A DNA stretch of 64,000 nt from Microbacterium ginsengisoli. GTDB lineage: Bacteria > Actinomycetota > Actinomycetes > Actinomycetales > Microbacteriaceae. Both the position numbers and the translations under genes were made by a program. This document shows, piece by piece, positions 1-10,170 of this stretch. Each line of letters starts with the position of its first letter. The first letter of the stretch is position 1. Below the pieces are notes generated by a model, which was not told where the DNA came from, did no database searches, and saw only the letters and a list, made by a program, of their open reading frames with translations. Location of the stretch: NCBI RefSeq assembly GCF_000956535.1, contig NZ_JYIY01000075.1:86909-150908 (forward strand), written 5' to 3'.

Positions 1-1020
<1,020 letters not shown>

Positions 1021-1028
1021 TCCAGACC

Positions 1029-1066
1029 CGGATGCCGCGGCCCCGCCGATCTGGCCGCGGCATCCG
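1029..1066 (+). terminator. hairpin between iolA and iolB
   Basis: A perfect 14-bp inverted repeat (arms 1029-1042 and 1053-1066, 10-base loop) follows the iolA stop codon by eight bases. No T-run follows, so it may be a partial terminator or an mRNA-stabilising hairpin that tunes iolA against the genes downstream. Confidence 0.5.
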
Positions 1067-1098
1067 CTCCTCTCCTCCCTCACGAAAGCAGCACTGCC

Positions 1099-2010
1099 AT
1101 GCCCGCTCCCGACCAGCGCTGGTTCCACCGGCGCGGCGCCCTCGCCCGCGACGGGTGGGAGAGCGTCGTCGACGCCTCGACTCCCGGCTGGGTCCACACG
1201 GGCATCCGGGTGGCTGAGCTCGCCGCCGGCGACGTGCTCGCCCTCGATGAGCGCGACGTGGAGCGCATCGTGGTGCCGCTCGCGGGGAGCTTCCGGATTG
1301 AGACGGCGGACGCCGCCTACGACCTCGCCGGGCGGGCGAACGTGTTCGACGGCCCGACCGACGTGCTCTACCTCGGCGCGGGCGCGACCGCGACCCTGAC
1401 GGGGAGCGGGCGCGTCGCCGTCGCCACCTCGCCGACGACCGAGCAGCGCCCGACGCGCCATATCGCCCGCAGTGATGTGCCCGTCGAGTTGCGGGGGGCG
1501 GGGGCATCCAGCCGCCAGGTGCACAACTTCGGCACCCCGCAGGCCCTCGACGCCGTGCGGCTGATCGTGTGCGAGGTGATCACCCCGGCCGAGAACTGGT
1601 CGTCGTACCCGCCGCACAAGCACGACGAGCACGACCCCGGTCACGAGACCCGGCTCGAGGAGATCTACTACTTCGAGTCCGCGCCGGCGCGCGGCGCCGC
1701 CGGGGGAGCCGCGGCATCCGCCTTCGGCATGTTCTCGACCTACTCGTCTCCCGCGGGCGACATCGAGATCGACGCGATGGTGCACTCGGGCGACATCGCC
1801 CTGGTGCCCTACGGCTACCACGGCCCCGCGGTCGCGGCGCCCGGCTACGACCTCTACTACCTCAACGTGATGGCCGGCCCCGACCCCGATCGGGCCTGGC
1901 TCATCAGCGACGACCCCGCCCACGCCTGGGTGCGCAGCACCTGGGAGGGCCTCGAGATCGACCCGCGCCTGCCGTTCACCGCGGCCGGCGAGGAAGGCAG
2001 CACCCGATGA
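1099..2010 (+). CDS. iolB: 5-deoxy-glucuronate isomerase
   Basis: IolB isomerises 5-deoxy-D-glucuronate to 2-deoxy-5-keto-D-gluconate in inositol catabolism. The 303-residue length is typical. The protein is a bicupin. The second cupin carries metal-binding residues in SSYPPHKHDEHD followed by EEIYYFE and the late YGYHGP histidine, as in known IolB proteins. The ATG at 1099 begins a normal N-terminus. Its TGA overlaps the ATG of iolD by four bases (ATGA), indicating translational coupling. It sits between iolA and iolD, as expected for an iol operon. Confidence 0.93.
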   Translation: MPAPDQRWFHRRGALARDGWESVVDASTPGWVHTGIRVAELAAGDVLALDERDVERIVVPLAGSFRIETADAAYDLAGRANVFDGPTDVLYLGAGATATLTGSGRVAVATSPTTEQRPTRHIARSDVPVELRGAGASSRQVHNFGTPQALDAVRLIVCEVITPAENWSSYPPHKHDEHDPGHETRLEEIYYFESAPARGAAGGAAASAFGMFSTYSSPAGDIEIDAMVHSGDIALVPYGYHGPAVAAPGYDLYYLNVMAGPDPDRAWLISDDPAHAWVRSTWEGLEIDPRLPFTAAGEEGSTR

Positions 2011-3935
2011 GCGCGACGAAGCGCATGACCGTCAGCCAGGCGCTGATCGAGTTCCTCGCCCACCAGTGGACGGTGGACGGCGACATCCGCGAACGCACCA
2101 TCCCGGGCGTCTTCGGCATCTTCGGCCACGGCAACGTCGCGGGTGTCGGTCAGGCGCTCAAGCAGCTGAACGTCGAGCAGCCCGACCTGATGCCCTACTA
2201 CCAGGCGCGCAACGAGCAGGCGATGGTGCATCAGTCGGTCGGCTACGCGCGCATCCACCGGCGCCGCGCCACGTTCGCCTCGGCCGCGTCGGTCGGGCCC
2301 GGCGCGACGAACATGCTCACCGGCGCCGCGCTTGCGACCACCAACCGTCTGCCCGCCCTTCTGCTGCCCTCCGACACGTTCGCGACCCGCGTCGCCGACC
2401 CGGTGCTGCAGCAGCTCGAGCAACCCTGGGACATCGGGCTCACGGTCAACGACGCGTTCCGTCCGCTCTCGCGCTTCTTCGACCGTGTGCAGCGCCCCGA
2501 GCAGCTCTACTCGATCGCGCTCGCCGCCCTGCGCGTGCTGACAGACCCGGCCGAGACCGGCGCCGTCACGATCGCGCTGCCCGAGGACGTGCAGGCGGAG
2601 ACCATCGACGTGCCCGTCGCGTTCCTCGCCGACCGCGAGTGGCACATCCGCCGGCCGCTCCCCGAGCGTGCCGCCCTCGCGCGCGCCGTCGCGGCGATCC
2701 GCTCCGCGGAGCGTCCTTTCCTCGTCGTCGGCGGCGGTGTGATCTACTCCGGGGCTGAGGAGCACCTGCGCGCGCTCGTCGAGGCCACCGGCATCCCGGT
2801 CGGAACCACGCAGGCGGGCGGCGGCGCGCTCGCCTTCGACCACCCGCAGTACCTGGGCGGGGTCGGGGCGACCGGAACGACCGCGGCGAACCGGCTCGCG
2901 GCAGAGGCCGATGTCATCATCGGCATCGGCACGCGGTACAGCGACTTCACGACCGCCTCGCGCACGGCCTTCCAGAACCCGGACGTGCGCTTCGTCAACA
3001 TCAACATCGCCTCCTTCGACGCCTACAAGCACGGCACGCAGATCGCCGTCGTCGCCGACGCGCGCGAGACCCTCGCGGAGCTCGCGATCGAGCTCGAGGG
3101 CTTCGAGGTGTCGGCCGAGTACGCTGCGCGCACCGCGCAGGAGAAGGGCGTCTGGGATGCCGCGGTCGACCGTGCGCTCGCTGCGACCGGCGCGCCGCGT
3201 CCCGGCCAGCCCGAGATCATCGGCGCCGTGCAGTCGGCGTCGGCCCCGGCGGATGTCATCGTGCAGGCCGCCGGTTCGCTGCCGGGAGATCTCCACAAGC
3301 TGTGGCGGGTGCGCGATCCGCTCGGGTACCACGTCGAATACGCGTTCTCGACGATGGGATACGAGATCGCGGGCGGCCTCGGCGTCAAGCGCGGGCTCGA
3401 CGCCCTCGACGACGACCGCGACGTCATCGTCATGGTCGGCGACGGGTCGTACCTCATGCTCAACTCCGAACTGGTCACGGCGGTCGCCGAGGGCATCAAG
3501 ATCATCGTCGTGCTCGTGCAGAACCACGGCTACGCGTCGATCGGCCACCTGTCCGAGACCGTCGGGTCCGACCGCTTCGGCACGAAGTACCGCACCTACG
3601 ACGCCGACGCACGCAACTTCCAGGGCGACCAGGTGCTGCCGGTCGACCTGGCGGCGAACGCCCGCAGCTACGGGCTCGACGTCGTCGAGATCGCCCCCGG
3701 CGCCACCGCGACCGCCGATCTTCACGCCGCCGTCGTCGCGGCCAAGGCGAGCACCCGGTCGACGCTGATCCACATCGAGAGCGATCCTCTCGTCTACGCC
3801 CCGGACGGCGAGGGCTGGTGGGACGTGCCGATCCCGGCTGTCTCCACCCTGCCGTCCACCCAGCGCGCACGCGCCGCATACGAGGAGCAGCGTCGGGCCC
3901 AGCGCCCGCTGCTCGGAGAGGAAGGTGGGCGATGA
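2007..3935 (+). CDS. iolD: 3D-(3,5/4)-trihydroxycyclohexane-1,2-dione hydrolase
   Basis: Thiamine-diphosphate enzyme that hydrolytically opens the 1,2-dione ring made from 2-keto-myo-inositol, giving 5-deoxyglucuronate for IolB. The 642 residues show the three-part acetolactate-synthase-like layout. The N-terminal pyrimidine-binding domain contains the activating Glu in QARNEQAMVHQ. A middle domain follows with GGGVIYSGAE. The C-terminal PP domain has the GDGSYLMLNSE cofactor motif followed by QNHGYASIG. The start is the ATG overlapping the iolB stop (ATGA); a longer upstream frame would run through iolB and is rejected. The 3' end overlaps the next gene by four bases. Confidence 0.95.
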   Translation: MSATKRMTVSQALIEFLAHQWTVDGDIRERTIPGVFGIFGHGNVAGVGQALKQLNVEQPDLMPYYQARNEQAMVHQSVGYARIHRRRATFASAASVGPGATNMLTGAALATTNRLPALLLPSDTFATRVADPVLQQLEQPWDIGLTVNDAFRPLSRFFDRVQRPEQLYSIALAALRVLTDPAETGAVTIALPEDVQAETIDVPVAFLADREWHIRRPLPERAALARAVAAIRSAERPFLVVGGGVIYSGAEEHLRALVEATGIPVGTTQAGGGALAFDHPQYLGGVGATGTTAANRLAAEADVIIGIGTRYSDFTTASRTAFQNPDVRFVNINIASFDAYKHGTQIAVVADARETLAELAIELEGFEVSAEYAARTAQEKGVWDAAVDRALAATGAPRPGQPEIIGAVQSASAPADVIVQAAGSLPGDLHKLWRVRDPLGYHVEYAFSTMGYEIAGGLGVKRGLDALDDDRDVIVMVGDGSYLMLNSELVTAVAEGIKIIVVLVQNHGYASIGHLSETVGSDRFGTKYRTYDADARNFQGDQVLPVDLAANARSYGLDVVEIAPGATATADLHAAVVAAKASTRSTLIHIESDPLVYAPDGEGWWDVPIPAVSTLPSTQRARAAYEEQRRAQRPLLGEEGGR

Positions 3936-4849
3936 AGGCCACCGTCGCCGGAGCACCCGTCAGTTTCGGAGTGTTCGAGCTCACCCCCGAGGGTGCCGAG
4001 ACCCTCAGTCCCGACGCGATGCTGCGCATCCTCGCCGACTCCGACTACCGGGGCGTCGACCTGGGTCCCCTCGGCTTCCTCGGCGAGGGAGACGTGCTGC
4101 GTCGCCGTCTCGCCGAGTACGACCTGTCGCTCGCCGGCGGGTGGGTGCAGCTGCCGTTCTCCGACGACGATGCGTTCGCCGCCAGCATCCCGTCGCTGCA
4201 CGCGGCCCTCCGGGTGTTCTCGGATGCCGCGGCCGCCGGGCCCGCGCGACTGCCGCTGCCCACCCTCGCCGACGACGGGTCGGTCGCCCGCCGCGGCGCC
4301 CCGGGGCGCGGCGAGGAGGTCGACCCCCTCGCGGAGGCGGCCTGGGAGCGTCTGATCGCGAACGCGGAGCGCGCCGCCGACATCGTGCGGGCTGCGGGCT
4401 TCGAGCCGACCTTCCACCACCACGCCGGCACGTTCGTGGAGTCGCCCGCGGAGATCGACCGGTTCCTCGCGAACGTGAACGTCGACCTCACCCTCGACAC
4501 CGGGCACCTGTTCATCGCGGGCGGCGACCCGGCCGACGCGGTGCGCCGCTGGGGGTCCCGCATCAACCACCTCCACCTGAAGGATGTCGATCTCGCCGAG
4601 CTGCGCCGTGTGCTCGCGGCCGGCGGCGGCATGCCCGAGGTGTGGTCGTCGGGGTCGTTCGTGGCGTTCGGGCGCGGCGACGTCGACCTTGCCGCGGTGA
4701 TGGACGCCATCGCCGCGCAGGATTACGACGGATGGATCGTTGTCGAGCAGGACGTGCTCAACGGCCCGGATGTCTCCCTCTCGGCGTTCCAGCGCGACCG
4801 TGCCGCCGACCAGCAGATCAACCGCGACGCCCTGCGCATCTGGGCCTGA
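3932..4849 (+). CDS. iolE: inosose dehydratase-type TIM-barrel protein
   Basis: A 305-residue xylose-isomerase-like TIM barrel, the fold of 2-keto-myo-inositol dehydratase (IolE), which makes the diketone substrate of IolD. Metal-site candidates are in TFHHHAGTFVE (about residue 165), LTLDTGHLF (about residue 190), INHLHLKDVD and the C-terminal VVEQDVL glutamate. The start overlaps the iolD stop (ATGA). Position and fold agree with IolE. The family is broad (IolE, IolI, IolH), so the exact reaction is inferred from the neighbours. Confidence 0.82.
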   Translation: MKATVAGAPVSFGVFELTPEGAETLSPDAMLRILADSDYRGVDLGPLGFLGEGDVLRRRLAEYDLSLAGGWVQLPFSDDDAFAASIPSLHAALRVFSDAAAAGPARLPLPTLADDGSVARRGAPGRGEEVDPLAEAAWERLIANAERAADIVRAAGFEPTFHHHAGTFVESPAEIDRFLANVNVDLTLDTGHLFIAGGDPADAVRRWGSRINHLHLKDVDLAELRRVLAAGGGMPEVWSSGSFVAFGRGDVDLAAVMDAIAAQDYDGWIVVEQDVLNGPDVSLSAFQRDRAADQQINRDALRIWA

Positions 4850-4868
4850 GACCTTCGAGGACACCACC

Positions 4869-5876
4869 ATGACGACCCCTCTCCGCTTCGGTCTGATCGG
4901 CACCGGCCGGATCGGCCAGGTGCACGCCGCGAGCATCGCCGCCGATGCCGACGCCGTGCTGGCGCGCGTCGCCGACCCCTTCATCGACGGCGCCCGCGCC
5001 GTCGCCGAGACGTACGGCGCGATCGCGACCGCTGACGCCGAGGAGCTGTTCACCGCCGGCGACCTAGACGCGGTGCTCATCGCGTCCCCGACGCCGACGC
5101 ACGTCGACCTGATCGCCCGTGCGATCGACGCGGGCATCGCCGCGCTGTGCGAGAAGCCGATCGATCTCGACATCGCCCGCGTCGACGCGCTGCGCCCCCG
5201 CGTCGCTGCATCCGGCGTGCCGGTCGCGCTCGGCTTCAACCGTCGCTTCGACCCGGCGTTCGCCGAGGTGCGGGCACGGGTCGACGCGGGCGAGATCGGT
5301 GCGCTCGAGCAGCTGTCGATCATCAGCCGCGACCCGTCGGCACCGCCCGCCGCCTACGTCGCCATCTCGGGCGGCATCTTCCGCGACATGACGATCCACG
5401 ACTTCGACATGGCGCGCTTCTTCCTGCCCGACATCGTCGAGGTGAGCGCGACGGGCACCACCACCTTCGACCCGGGCGCCCGCGAGCACGGCGACTTCGA
5501 CACGGCCGTCATCACGCTGCGGTCCGCCTCGGGGGCGATCGTCTCGATCACGAACTCCCGCCACAGCGCGGTCGGATACGACCAGCGCATCGAGGCGTTC
5601 GGTGAGCTCGGCTCGCTGTCGGTCGCCAACATGCCCACGAGCCTCGTGAGCGTCTCGGGCGCCGCCGCCGTCGAAGCCCGTCCGCCGTATCAGAGCTTCT
5701 TCCTCGAGCGTTACGCCGACGCCTATGCGGCGGAGCTGCACGAGTTCATCAAGCTCGCCCGCGGCGAGGCGTCCACCAGCCCCACCTTCGAGGACGGCCG
5801 TGCGGCGCTCGTTCTCGCCGACGCGGCGCAGCGCTCGGCGACCGAGCGCGTCATCGTGCCTGTCGACCTTTCCTGA
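4869..5876 (+). CDS. iolG: inositol 2-dehydrogenase
   Basis: Gfo/Idh/MocA-family NAD(P)-dependent dehydrogenase, 335 residues, expected to oxidise myo-inositol to 2-keto-myo-inositol, the first pathway step. The N-terminal Rossmann fold starts with GLIGTGRIGQVHA. The family signature is in LCEKPID (catalytic Lys near residue 96). The C-terminal domain has the active-site stretch FRDMTIHDFDMARFF, whose MTIHD is characteristic of true IolG enzymes. The ATG at 4869 lies 19 bases after iolE. Of the five Gfo/Idh genes in the window this one has the best claim to the IolG role. Confidence 0.88.
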   Translation: MTTPLRFGLIGTGRIGQVHAASIAADADAVLARVADPFIDGARAVAETYGAIATADAEELFTAGDLDAVLIASPTPTHVDLIARAIDAGIAALCEKPIDLDIARVDALRPRVAASGVPVALGFNRRFDPAFAEVRARVDAGEIGALEQLSIISRDPSAPPAAYVAISGGIFRDMTIHDFDMARFFLPDIVEVSATGTTTFDPGAREHGDFDTAVITLRSASGAIVSITNSRHSAVGYDQRIEAFGELGSLSVANMPTSLVSVSGAAAVEARPPYQSFFLERYADAYAAELHEFIKLARGEASTSPTFEDGRAALVLADAAQRSATERVIVPVDLS

Positions 5877-5892
5877 CCCCCGAGGATCCACC

Positions 5893-6966
5893 ATGACCAT
5901 CGACACCGACGCCCCGCTCGCCCGCGCGGCCGCGACCACTCCCACCTCGCTCTGGAACGACTCGGCCGACCCCGACGAGCTCGCGCAGTCCATCGCCTTC
6001 GGCGCGGTCGGAGCCACCTGCAATCCGGTCATCGCGCTGACCGCGATCACCAAGCGACCGGATGTCTGGGGTCCCCGCCTGCGCGAGCTCGCCGACGAGC
6101 ATCCGACGTGGGGCGAGTCGGAGCTCGGGTGGGCGGCGGTGCGCGAGCTGTCGGTGGCCGCGGCGCGGCTGCTCGAACCGGCCTTCGCCGCCAGCGGCGG
6201 ACGCAACGGGCGACTGTCGATCCAGACCGACCCGCGGCTCCACCGCGATCGCGATGCCCTCGTCGCCCAGGCGGTCGAGTTCTCGACGCTCGCGCCGAAC
6301 ATCATCGTGAAGATCCCCGCGACCGCGACGGGCGTGGCCGCGATGGAGGAGGCCGCGTACCGCGGCGTCAGCATCAACGCGACGCTGAGCTTCACGGTGC
6401 CGCAGGCGCTCGCCGTCGGAGCAGCGCTCGAGCGAGCACTCGACCGGCGTGCGGCCGACGGGCTCGAGGAGCGCGAGTTCGGTCACGTCGTCACGATCAT
6501 GGGCGGTCGTCTCGATGACTGGCTGAAGAAGTGGGCGAACGCGCAGCGGATCCTCACCACCCCGGGGGTGCTCGACTGGGCGGGAGTGGCAGCCCTCAAG
6601 CGGGCGCATCACCTCTTCCGGGAGCGGGGATACCGCAGCCGCATCCTGTCGGCCGCCTTCCGCAATTCGCTGCAGTGGTCGGAGCTCGTCGGGGGAGACC
6701 TCGTCGTCTCACCCCCGTTCGACTGGCAGGCCCGCATCAACGAGAACCGCATCGCGGTGGCCGACCGCATCGATGTGCCTGTCGCCACCGAGATCCTCGC
6801 TGAGCTCGAGACGCTGAGCGAGTTCCGGCGGGCGTACGAGCCCGACGGGCTCGCGCCGGATGAGTTCGCCACGTTCGGGGCCTCCCGCAACACCCTGCGC
6901 CAGTTCCTCGAGGCCGACGCCCAGCTCGATGCCCTCGTGCGCGACATCCTGGTTCCGGCGGCGTGA
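5893..6966 (+). CDS. transaldolase-family protein
   Basis: A 357-residue class I aldolase-fold protein. Motifs visible are SLWNDSADPDEL near the N-terminus, GATCNPVIALTA, LSIQTDPRL, the Schiff-base lysine context NIIVKIPATATGV, and SINATLSFTVPQA. These match the transaldolase TIM barrel (TxNP, KIP and NxT motifs). It starts 16 bases after iolG with a good ATG. Transaldolase-like proteins accompany some actinobacterial iol clusters, but the substrate cannot be read from sequence. It could act on a sugar phosphate or substitute for IolJ aldolase; I infer only an aldol-type reaction. Confidence 0.78.
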   Translation: MTIDTDAPLARAAATTPTSLWNDSADPDELAQSIAFGAVGATCNPVIALTAITKRPDVWGPRLRELADEHPTWGESELGWAAVRELSVAAARLLEPAFAASGGRNGRLSIQTDPRLHRDRDALVAQAVEFSTLAPNIIVKIPATATGVAAMEEAAYRGVSINATLSFTVPQALAVGAALERALDRRAADGLEEREFGHVVTIMGGRLDDWLKKWANAQRILTTPGVLDWAGVAALKRAHHLFRERGYRSRILSAAFRNSLQWSELVGGDLVVSPPFDWQARINENRIAVADRIDVPVATEILAELETLSEFRRAYEPDGLAPDEFATFGASRNTLRQFLEADAQLDALVRDILVPAA

Positions 6967-6967
6967 G

Positions 6968-7741
6968 GTGCCCGTCCGTCTCGCGGCCTCCGCGGAGATG
7001 CTCTTCCGCGACCTCCCGTTCGTCGATCGGGTGCGCCGCATCCACGAACTCGGCTTCGAGGTCGAGATCTGGGACTGGAGCACGAAGGACCTCTCGGAGC
7101 TGGCCGCCACGGGTGCCATCTTCTCGTCGATGACGGGATATCTGCGCGGCGACCTCACGACGCCGCACGGCATCGCCGAACTGCTCGCGACCGCCGAAGA
7201 GTCCCTCCGGGCTGCTGAGCTCATCGACTCGCCGCGGTTGAACCTCCACGGCACGGGACTCGACCCGAACGGGTTTCCCGTCGTGCCGCACGACGTCGTC
7301 ACCGGCGCCGAGTGGCTGATCGCGGCCGACACGCTCAGCCGTCTCGCCGAGCTCGGGGAGCGCGCCGGGCGGGTGTTCACACTCGAGAACCTCAACACCG
7401 CCGTCGACCACCCGGGCACACCTTTCGCCCGCGCCGAGGACACCCTCGCGCTCGTCTCCGCGGTCGACAGCCCCGGGCTGCGACTCAACCTCGACCTCTA
7501 CCACGCGCAGATCGGCGAGGGGAACCTCATCGAGCTCGTGCGTCGCGCGCAGCCCTGGATCGGCGAGATCCAGGTGGCGGACGTCCCGGGTCGGCAGGAG
7601 CCGGGGACGGGTGAGATCAACTACCGTGCGATCGGCGATGCGCTCGCCGCGATCGCGTATGACGGCGTGGTGGGGCTGGAGAGTTGGGCGAGCGGATCGA
7701 GCGACGACGCTCTCGACGCCTTCCGACGCGCCTTCGCCTGA
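6968..7741 (+). CDS. hydroxypyruvate-isomerase-like TIM-barrel protein
   Basis: A 257-residue xylose-isomerase-like barrel. LTLENLN, LNLDLYHAQIGEGNL and the late segment IQVADVPGRQEPGTGEINY closely follow the metal-binding and active-site pattern of hydroxypyruvate isomerase (Hyi), which interconverts hydroxypyruvate and tartronate semialdehyde. The GTG at 6968 sits one base after the transaldolase stop. It is the last gene of the inositol operon and is followed by a strong terminator. A role on another ketose or in handling a three-carbon semialdehyde is equally possible. Confidence 0.75.
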   Translation: MPVRLAASAEMLFRDLPFVDRVRRIHELGFEVEIWDWSTKDLSELAATGAIFSSMTGYLRGDLTTPHGIAELLATAEESLRAAELIDSPRLNLHGTGLDPNGFPVVPHDVVTGAEWLIAADTLSRLAELGERAGRVFTLENLNTAVDHPGTPFARAEDTLALVSAVDSPGLRLNLDLYHAQIGEGNLIELVRRAQPWIGEIQVADVPGRQEPGTGEINYRAIGDALAAIAYDGVVGLESWASGSSDDALDAFRRAFA

Positions 7742-7745
7742 GCTG

Positions 7746-7794
7746 ATGACGAGAGGGGCCGGTGAGCGTGTCGCTCACCGGCCCCTCTCGTCAT
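7746..7794. terminator. bidirectional intrinsic terminator
   Basis: A perfect 23-bp inverted repeat (7746-7768 and 7772-7794) with a 3-base loop lies between the convergent ends of the hyi-like gene and the minus-strand dehydrogenase gene. It serves both directions by symmetry. Confidence 0.88.
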
Positions 7795-7797
7795 GCC

Positions 7798-8979
7798 TCA
7801 GCCGAACGTGGTCTCGCCGTCGACCTCGGGCACCTCGACCCAGCCGCCGGTCTCCGCGGAGCGCAGCGCCGCGGAGACGATCTCGGCGGCGGCCCAGGCG
7901 TCGGCGGCGGAGGGGGCGAGCTGCGTGCCTGTTGCCACCGAGCGCAGGAACAGCGATGCCTCGATCGCCTTGAGGTCGTCGAATCCCATGCTCGTGCCGA
8001 CGCCGGGCTGGAATCGTGAGAAGTCACCGAACTCGGGACCTGCCATGACCGTGCGATAGCCCGACGGATCGTCGGCGATCTGCAGTTCATTCAGGCGCTG
8101 GAAGTCCCACCGCAGGGAGCCCTTGGTGCCGTACACCTCGAGCACGTACTCGGCACGCGGACCGATCGCGACGCGGCTGGACTCGAGCACACCGACGGCG
8201 CCTCCCTCGAATCGCGCGAGAAGTGCGGCGTAGTCCTCGTTCTCGACGGCGCCGCGGGGGCCGTCCTCGGAACCCTTCGAGAAGTGGCTGGCGGCACCCG
8301 CTGCCGGGAGGGGGCGCTCGGGGATGAAGGTCGCCGTCAGTCCGTTCACCGAGGTGATGCGCCCCACGACGTACTGGGCGAGGTCGGCACCGTGGGAGAG
8401 CAGATCGCCCAGGACTCCGGAGCCGGCGCGGGCGGTGAGGAACCGCCAGGTCAGGGCTCCGGCGGGGTCGGCCGAGTAATCGGCGAGGAACGAGACCCGC
8501 ACGTTCGTGATCGTGCCGATGGCCCCCGAGCGCACCAGCTCGCGCGCGCGGGCGACGGCGGGCACGTGCCGGTAGTTGAATCCCACCGACGTGACCAGTC
8601 CAGCGGATTCCGCACGCTCGGCGATCTCGCGGGACTCGACAGCACCGCGTCCCATGGGCTTCTCGATCCAGAACGGCTTTCCCGCCTCGATGGCGGCGAG
8701 GGCGATCTCGTGGTGGAGGAAGTTCGGCGAGCAGATCGACACCACGTCGACCTCCGGGTCGGCCAGCACCTCGCTGTAGTCGGCGACGGTGCGGTCGAAT
8801 CCGAGAACGTCGGTCGCGTACTCGCGTCCGCCGGCATCAGGGTCGGCGGCCACGACGAGGCGCGGCGCATAGGTCAGGTCGGGGTAGTGCTGGCCGGCGG
8901 CGAGGTAGGAGCGGGCATGCAGCCGTCCCATCCACCCGACGGAGATCAGGCCTACGCCGAGCGGCGTGCGCGTGGTCAT
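7798..8979 (-). CDS. Gfo/Idh/MocA-family dehydrogenase
   Basis: NAD(P)-dependent sugar or cyclitol dehydrogenase of 393 residues. The Rossmann motif GVGLISVGWMGRLHA is followed by the EKPMGR signature, with its catalytic Lys in FWIEKPM, then the Gfo/Idh C-terminal domain (LGDLLSHGADLAQY). The ATG at 8979 is chosen because AAAGGAGG lies just upstream at the right spacing; an upstream extension would cross the promoter region. It is divergent from the ABC transporter operon with a shared regulatory region. It likely oxidises an inositol isomer or related sugar imported by that transporter; the substrate is unproven. Confidence 0.85.
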   Translation of the reverse strand: MTTRTPLGVGLISVGWMGRLHARSYLAAGQHYPDLTYAPRLVVAADPDAGGREYATDVLGFDRTVADYSEVLADPEVDVVSICSPNFLHHEIALAAIEAGKPFWIEKPMGRGAVESREIAERAESAGLVTSVGFNYRHVPAVARARELVRSGAIGTITNVRVSFLADYSADPAGALTWRFLTARAGSGVLGDLLSHGADLAQYVVGRITSVNGLTATFIPERPLPAAGAASHFSKGSEDGPRGAVENEDYAALLARFEGGAVGVLESSRVAIGPRAEYVLEVYGTKGSLRWDFQRLNELQIADDPSGYRTVMAGPEFGDFSRFQPGVGTSMGFDDLKAIEASLFLRSVATGTQLAPSAADAWAAAEIVSAALRSAETGGWVEVPEVDGETTFG

Positions 8980-9056
8980 CTCGGTCCTCCTTTGGATCGA
9001 CATCGGCGCGCGGGCGGGGTTCCCGCGCGAGTCTGTGGCCAGCCTACGCGCTAGTT

Positions 9057-9080
9057 GACAGAATGTAAGAACAAATTGTC
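9057..9080. promoter_or_regulatory. operator-like inverted repeat in divergent promoter
   Basis: GACAGAATGT and ACAAATTGTC form an imperfect inverted repeat around a 4-base centre. It lies between the divergent dehydrogenase and transporter genes, just upstream of the transporter promoter and over a possible minus-strand -35. The binding protein is unknown. Confidence 0.4.
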
Positions 9081-9089
9081 GAGAAATGC

Positions 9090-9118
9090 TGGACATCGTT
9101 CATTTGATCGGACATACT
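9090..9118 (+). promoter_or_regulatory. promoter of the inositol-type ABC transporter
   Basis: TGGACA (9090-9095) and CATACT (9113-9118) are separated by 17 bases, matching 5/6 and 4/6 of the sigma-70 consensus, about 65 bases before the TTG start at 9183. GGACAT is repeated directly at 9091 and 9110. Confidence 0.5.
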
Positions 9119-9182
9119 CTCATTCACGGGTCGGTCCCAGAGCCCGTCCGCACTCACTCAACGAAGAGAAGGAGCACCAGAG

Positions 9183-10163
9183 TTGGTCAAGAAGAAGCTC
9201 GCCATCATGGCGGCAGGCGTGGCGGTCCTCGCTCTCGCCCTCGCAGGTTGTTCGGGGAAGGCCTCGAGCAGCTCAACCGCAGACGCGGCGAACGCGTCGA
9301 TCAAGATCTGCATCTACACGCACGGTGACGGCGGGACCTTCTGGTCCGTCGTGCAGAAGGGAGCGGAGGACGCCGCCAAGCAGCTCGGCGTCACGCTGGA
9401 CTACCAGGGCTCGTCGAACGACTCCGCCAAGCAGGCCTCGACGATCTCCGCCGGAGTCAAGGGCGGCTGCTCGGCGATCGGCGCATCGGCTCCGGACCCG
9501 GGCGCCATCAAGGACGCGATGCTCGCGGCGAAGGCGGCGAACCTGCCGACCCTCACCCTGAACTCGGGTTCGGATGTCTACAAGGATCTCGGCGCCTTCA
9601 CCCACGTCGGTCAGGACGAGACCGTGGCGGGTGAGCAGGCGGGTCTGAAGTTCAACGACCTCGGCCTCAAGAAGATCCTCTGCCCGATCCAGGAGGCCGC
9701 GAACTCCGGGCTCACCGATCGATGCAACGGCGCCGCGAAGACCTTCAAGGGCACCGTGCAGCAGTTCAACGTCGACGGCGCGCTCGCCGACCTGACCGGT
9801 GCAGAGGCGAAGATCCAGGCGGCCCTCCAGGCCGACCCGACGATCGACGGCGTGTTCGCCCTCAACGCCGACGTCGCCACGGGAGCCGTGCTCCCCGCCG
9901 TGCAGGCCGTCAACCCGAAGATCGTCGTCGGCACGGTCGACCTGTCGAACGACGCCCTCAAGGCGATCAGCGCGGGCACGCTCGCCTTCGCGATCGACCA
10001 GCAGCAGTACGCGCAGGGCTTCCTCGCCGTGCAGCTCCTGTACTTGGCCGTGAAGGACGCGATCGAGGTCGGTGGCGGCAACCCCGTCTACACCGGTCCG
10101 GCGTTCGTCACCAAGGACAACGTCCAGGCGGTCCAGGCTTCGGTCCAGGCCGGCACCCGCTAG
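9183..10163 (+). CDS. sugar ABC transporter substrate-binding lipoprotein
   Basis: A 326-residue periplasmic-binding-protein family (ribose/inositol type) lipoprotein. A basic N-terminus and hydrophobic stretch lead to the lipobox LAGC, with Cys23 as the anchor, then a Ser/Ala linker. The mature part opens with IKICIYTHGDGGTFW, as in sugar binders, and contains FALNADVATGAV and AFAIDQQQYAQGFLAVQL. The start is TTG at 9183, supported by AGAAGGAG eight bases upstream. It is first in an SBP-permease-ATPase operon and is surrounded by inositol-type dehydrogenases, so inositol or a related cyclitol is the likely ligand. Confidence 0.88.
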   Translation: MVKKKLAIMAAGVAVLALALAGCSGKASSSSTADAANASIKICIYTHGDGGTFWSVVQKGAEDAAKQLGVTLDYQGSSNDSAKQASTISAGVKGGCSAIGASAPDPGAIKDAMLAAKAANLPTLTLNSGSDVYKDLGAFTHVGQDETVAGEQAGLKFNDLGLKKILCPIQEAANSGLTDRCNGAAKTFKGTVQQFNVDGALADLTGAEAKIQAALQADPTIDGVFALNADVATGAVLPAVQAVNPKIVVGTVDLSNDALKAISAGTLAFAIDQQQYAQGFLAVQLLYLAVKDAIEVGGGNPVYTGPAFVTKDNVQAVQASVQAGTR

Positions 10164-10170
10164 TCCCTCC

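Noticed and set aside
1857..3956. Long open frame (about 699 codons) on the minus strand opposite iolD
   Set aside because: Composition is Arg/Ala/Gly-rich with no domain motifs; it is the antisense shadow of a real high-GC gene.
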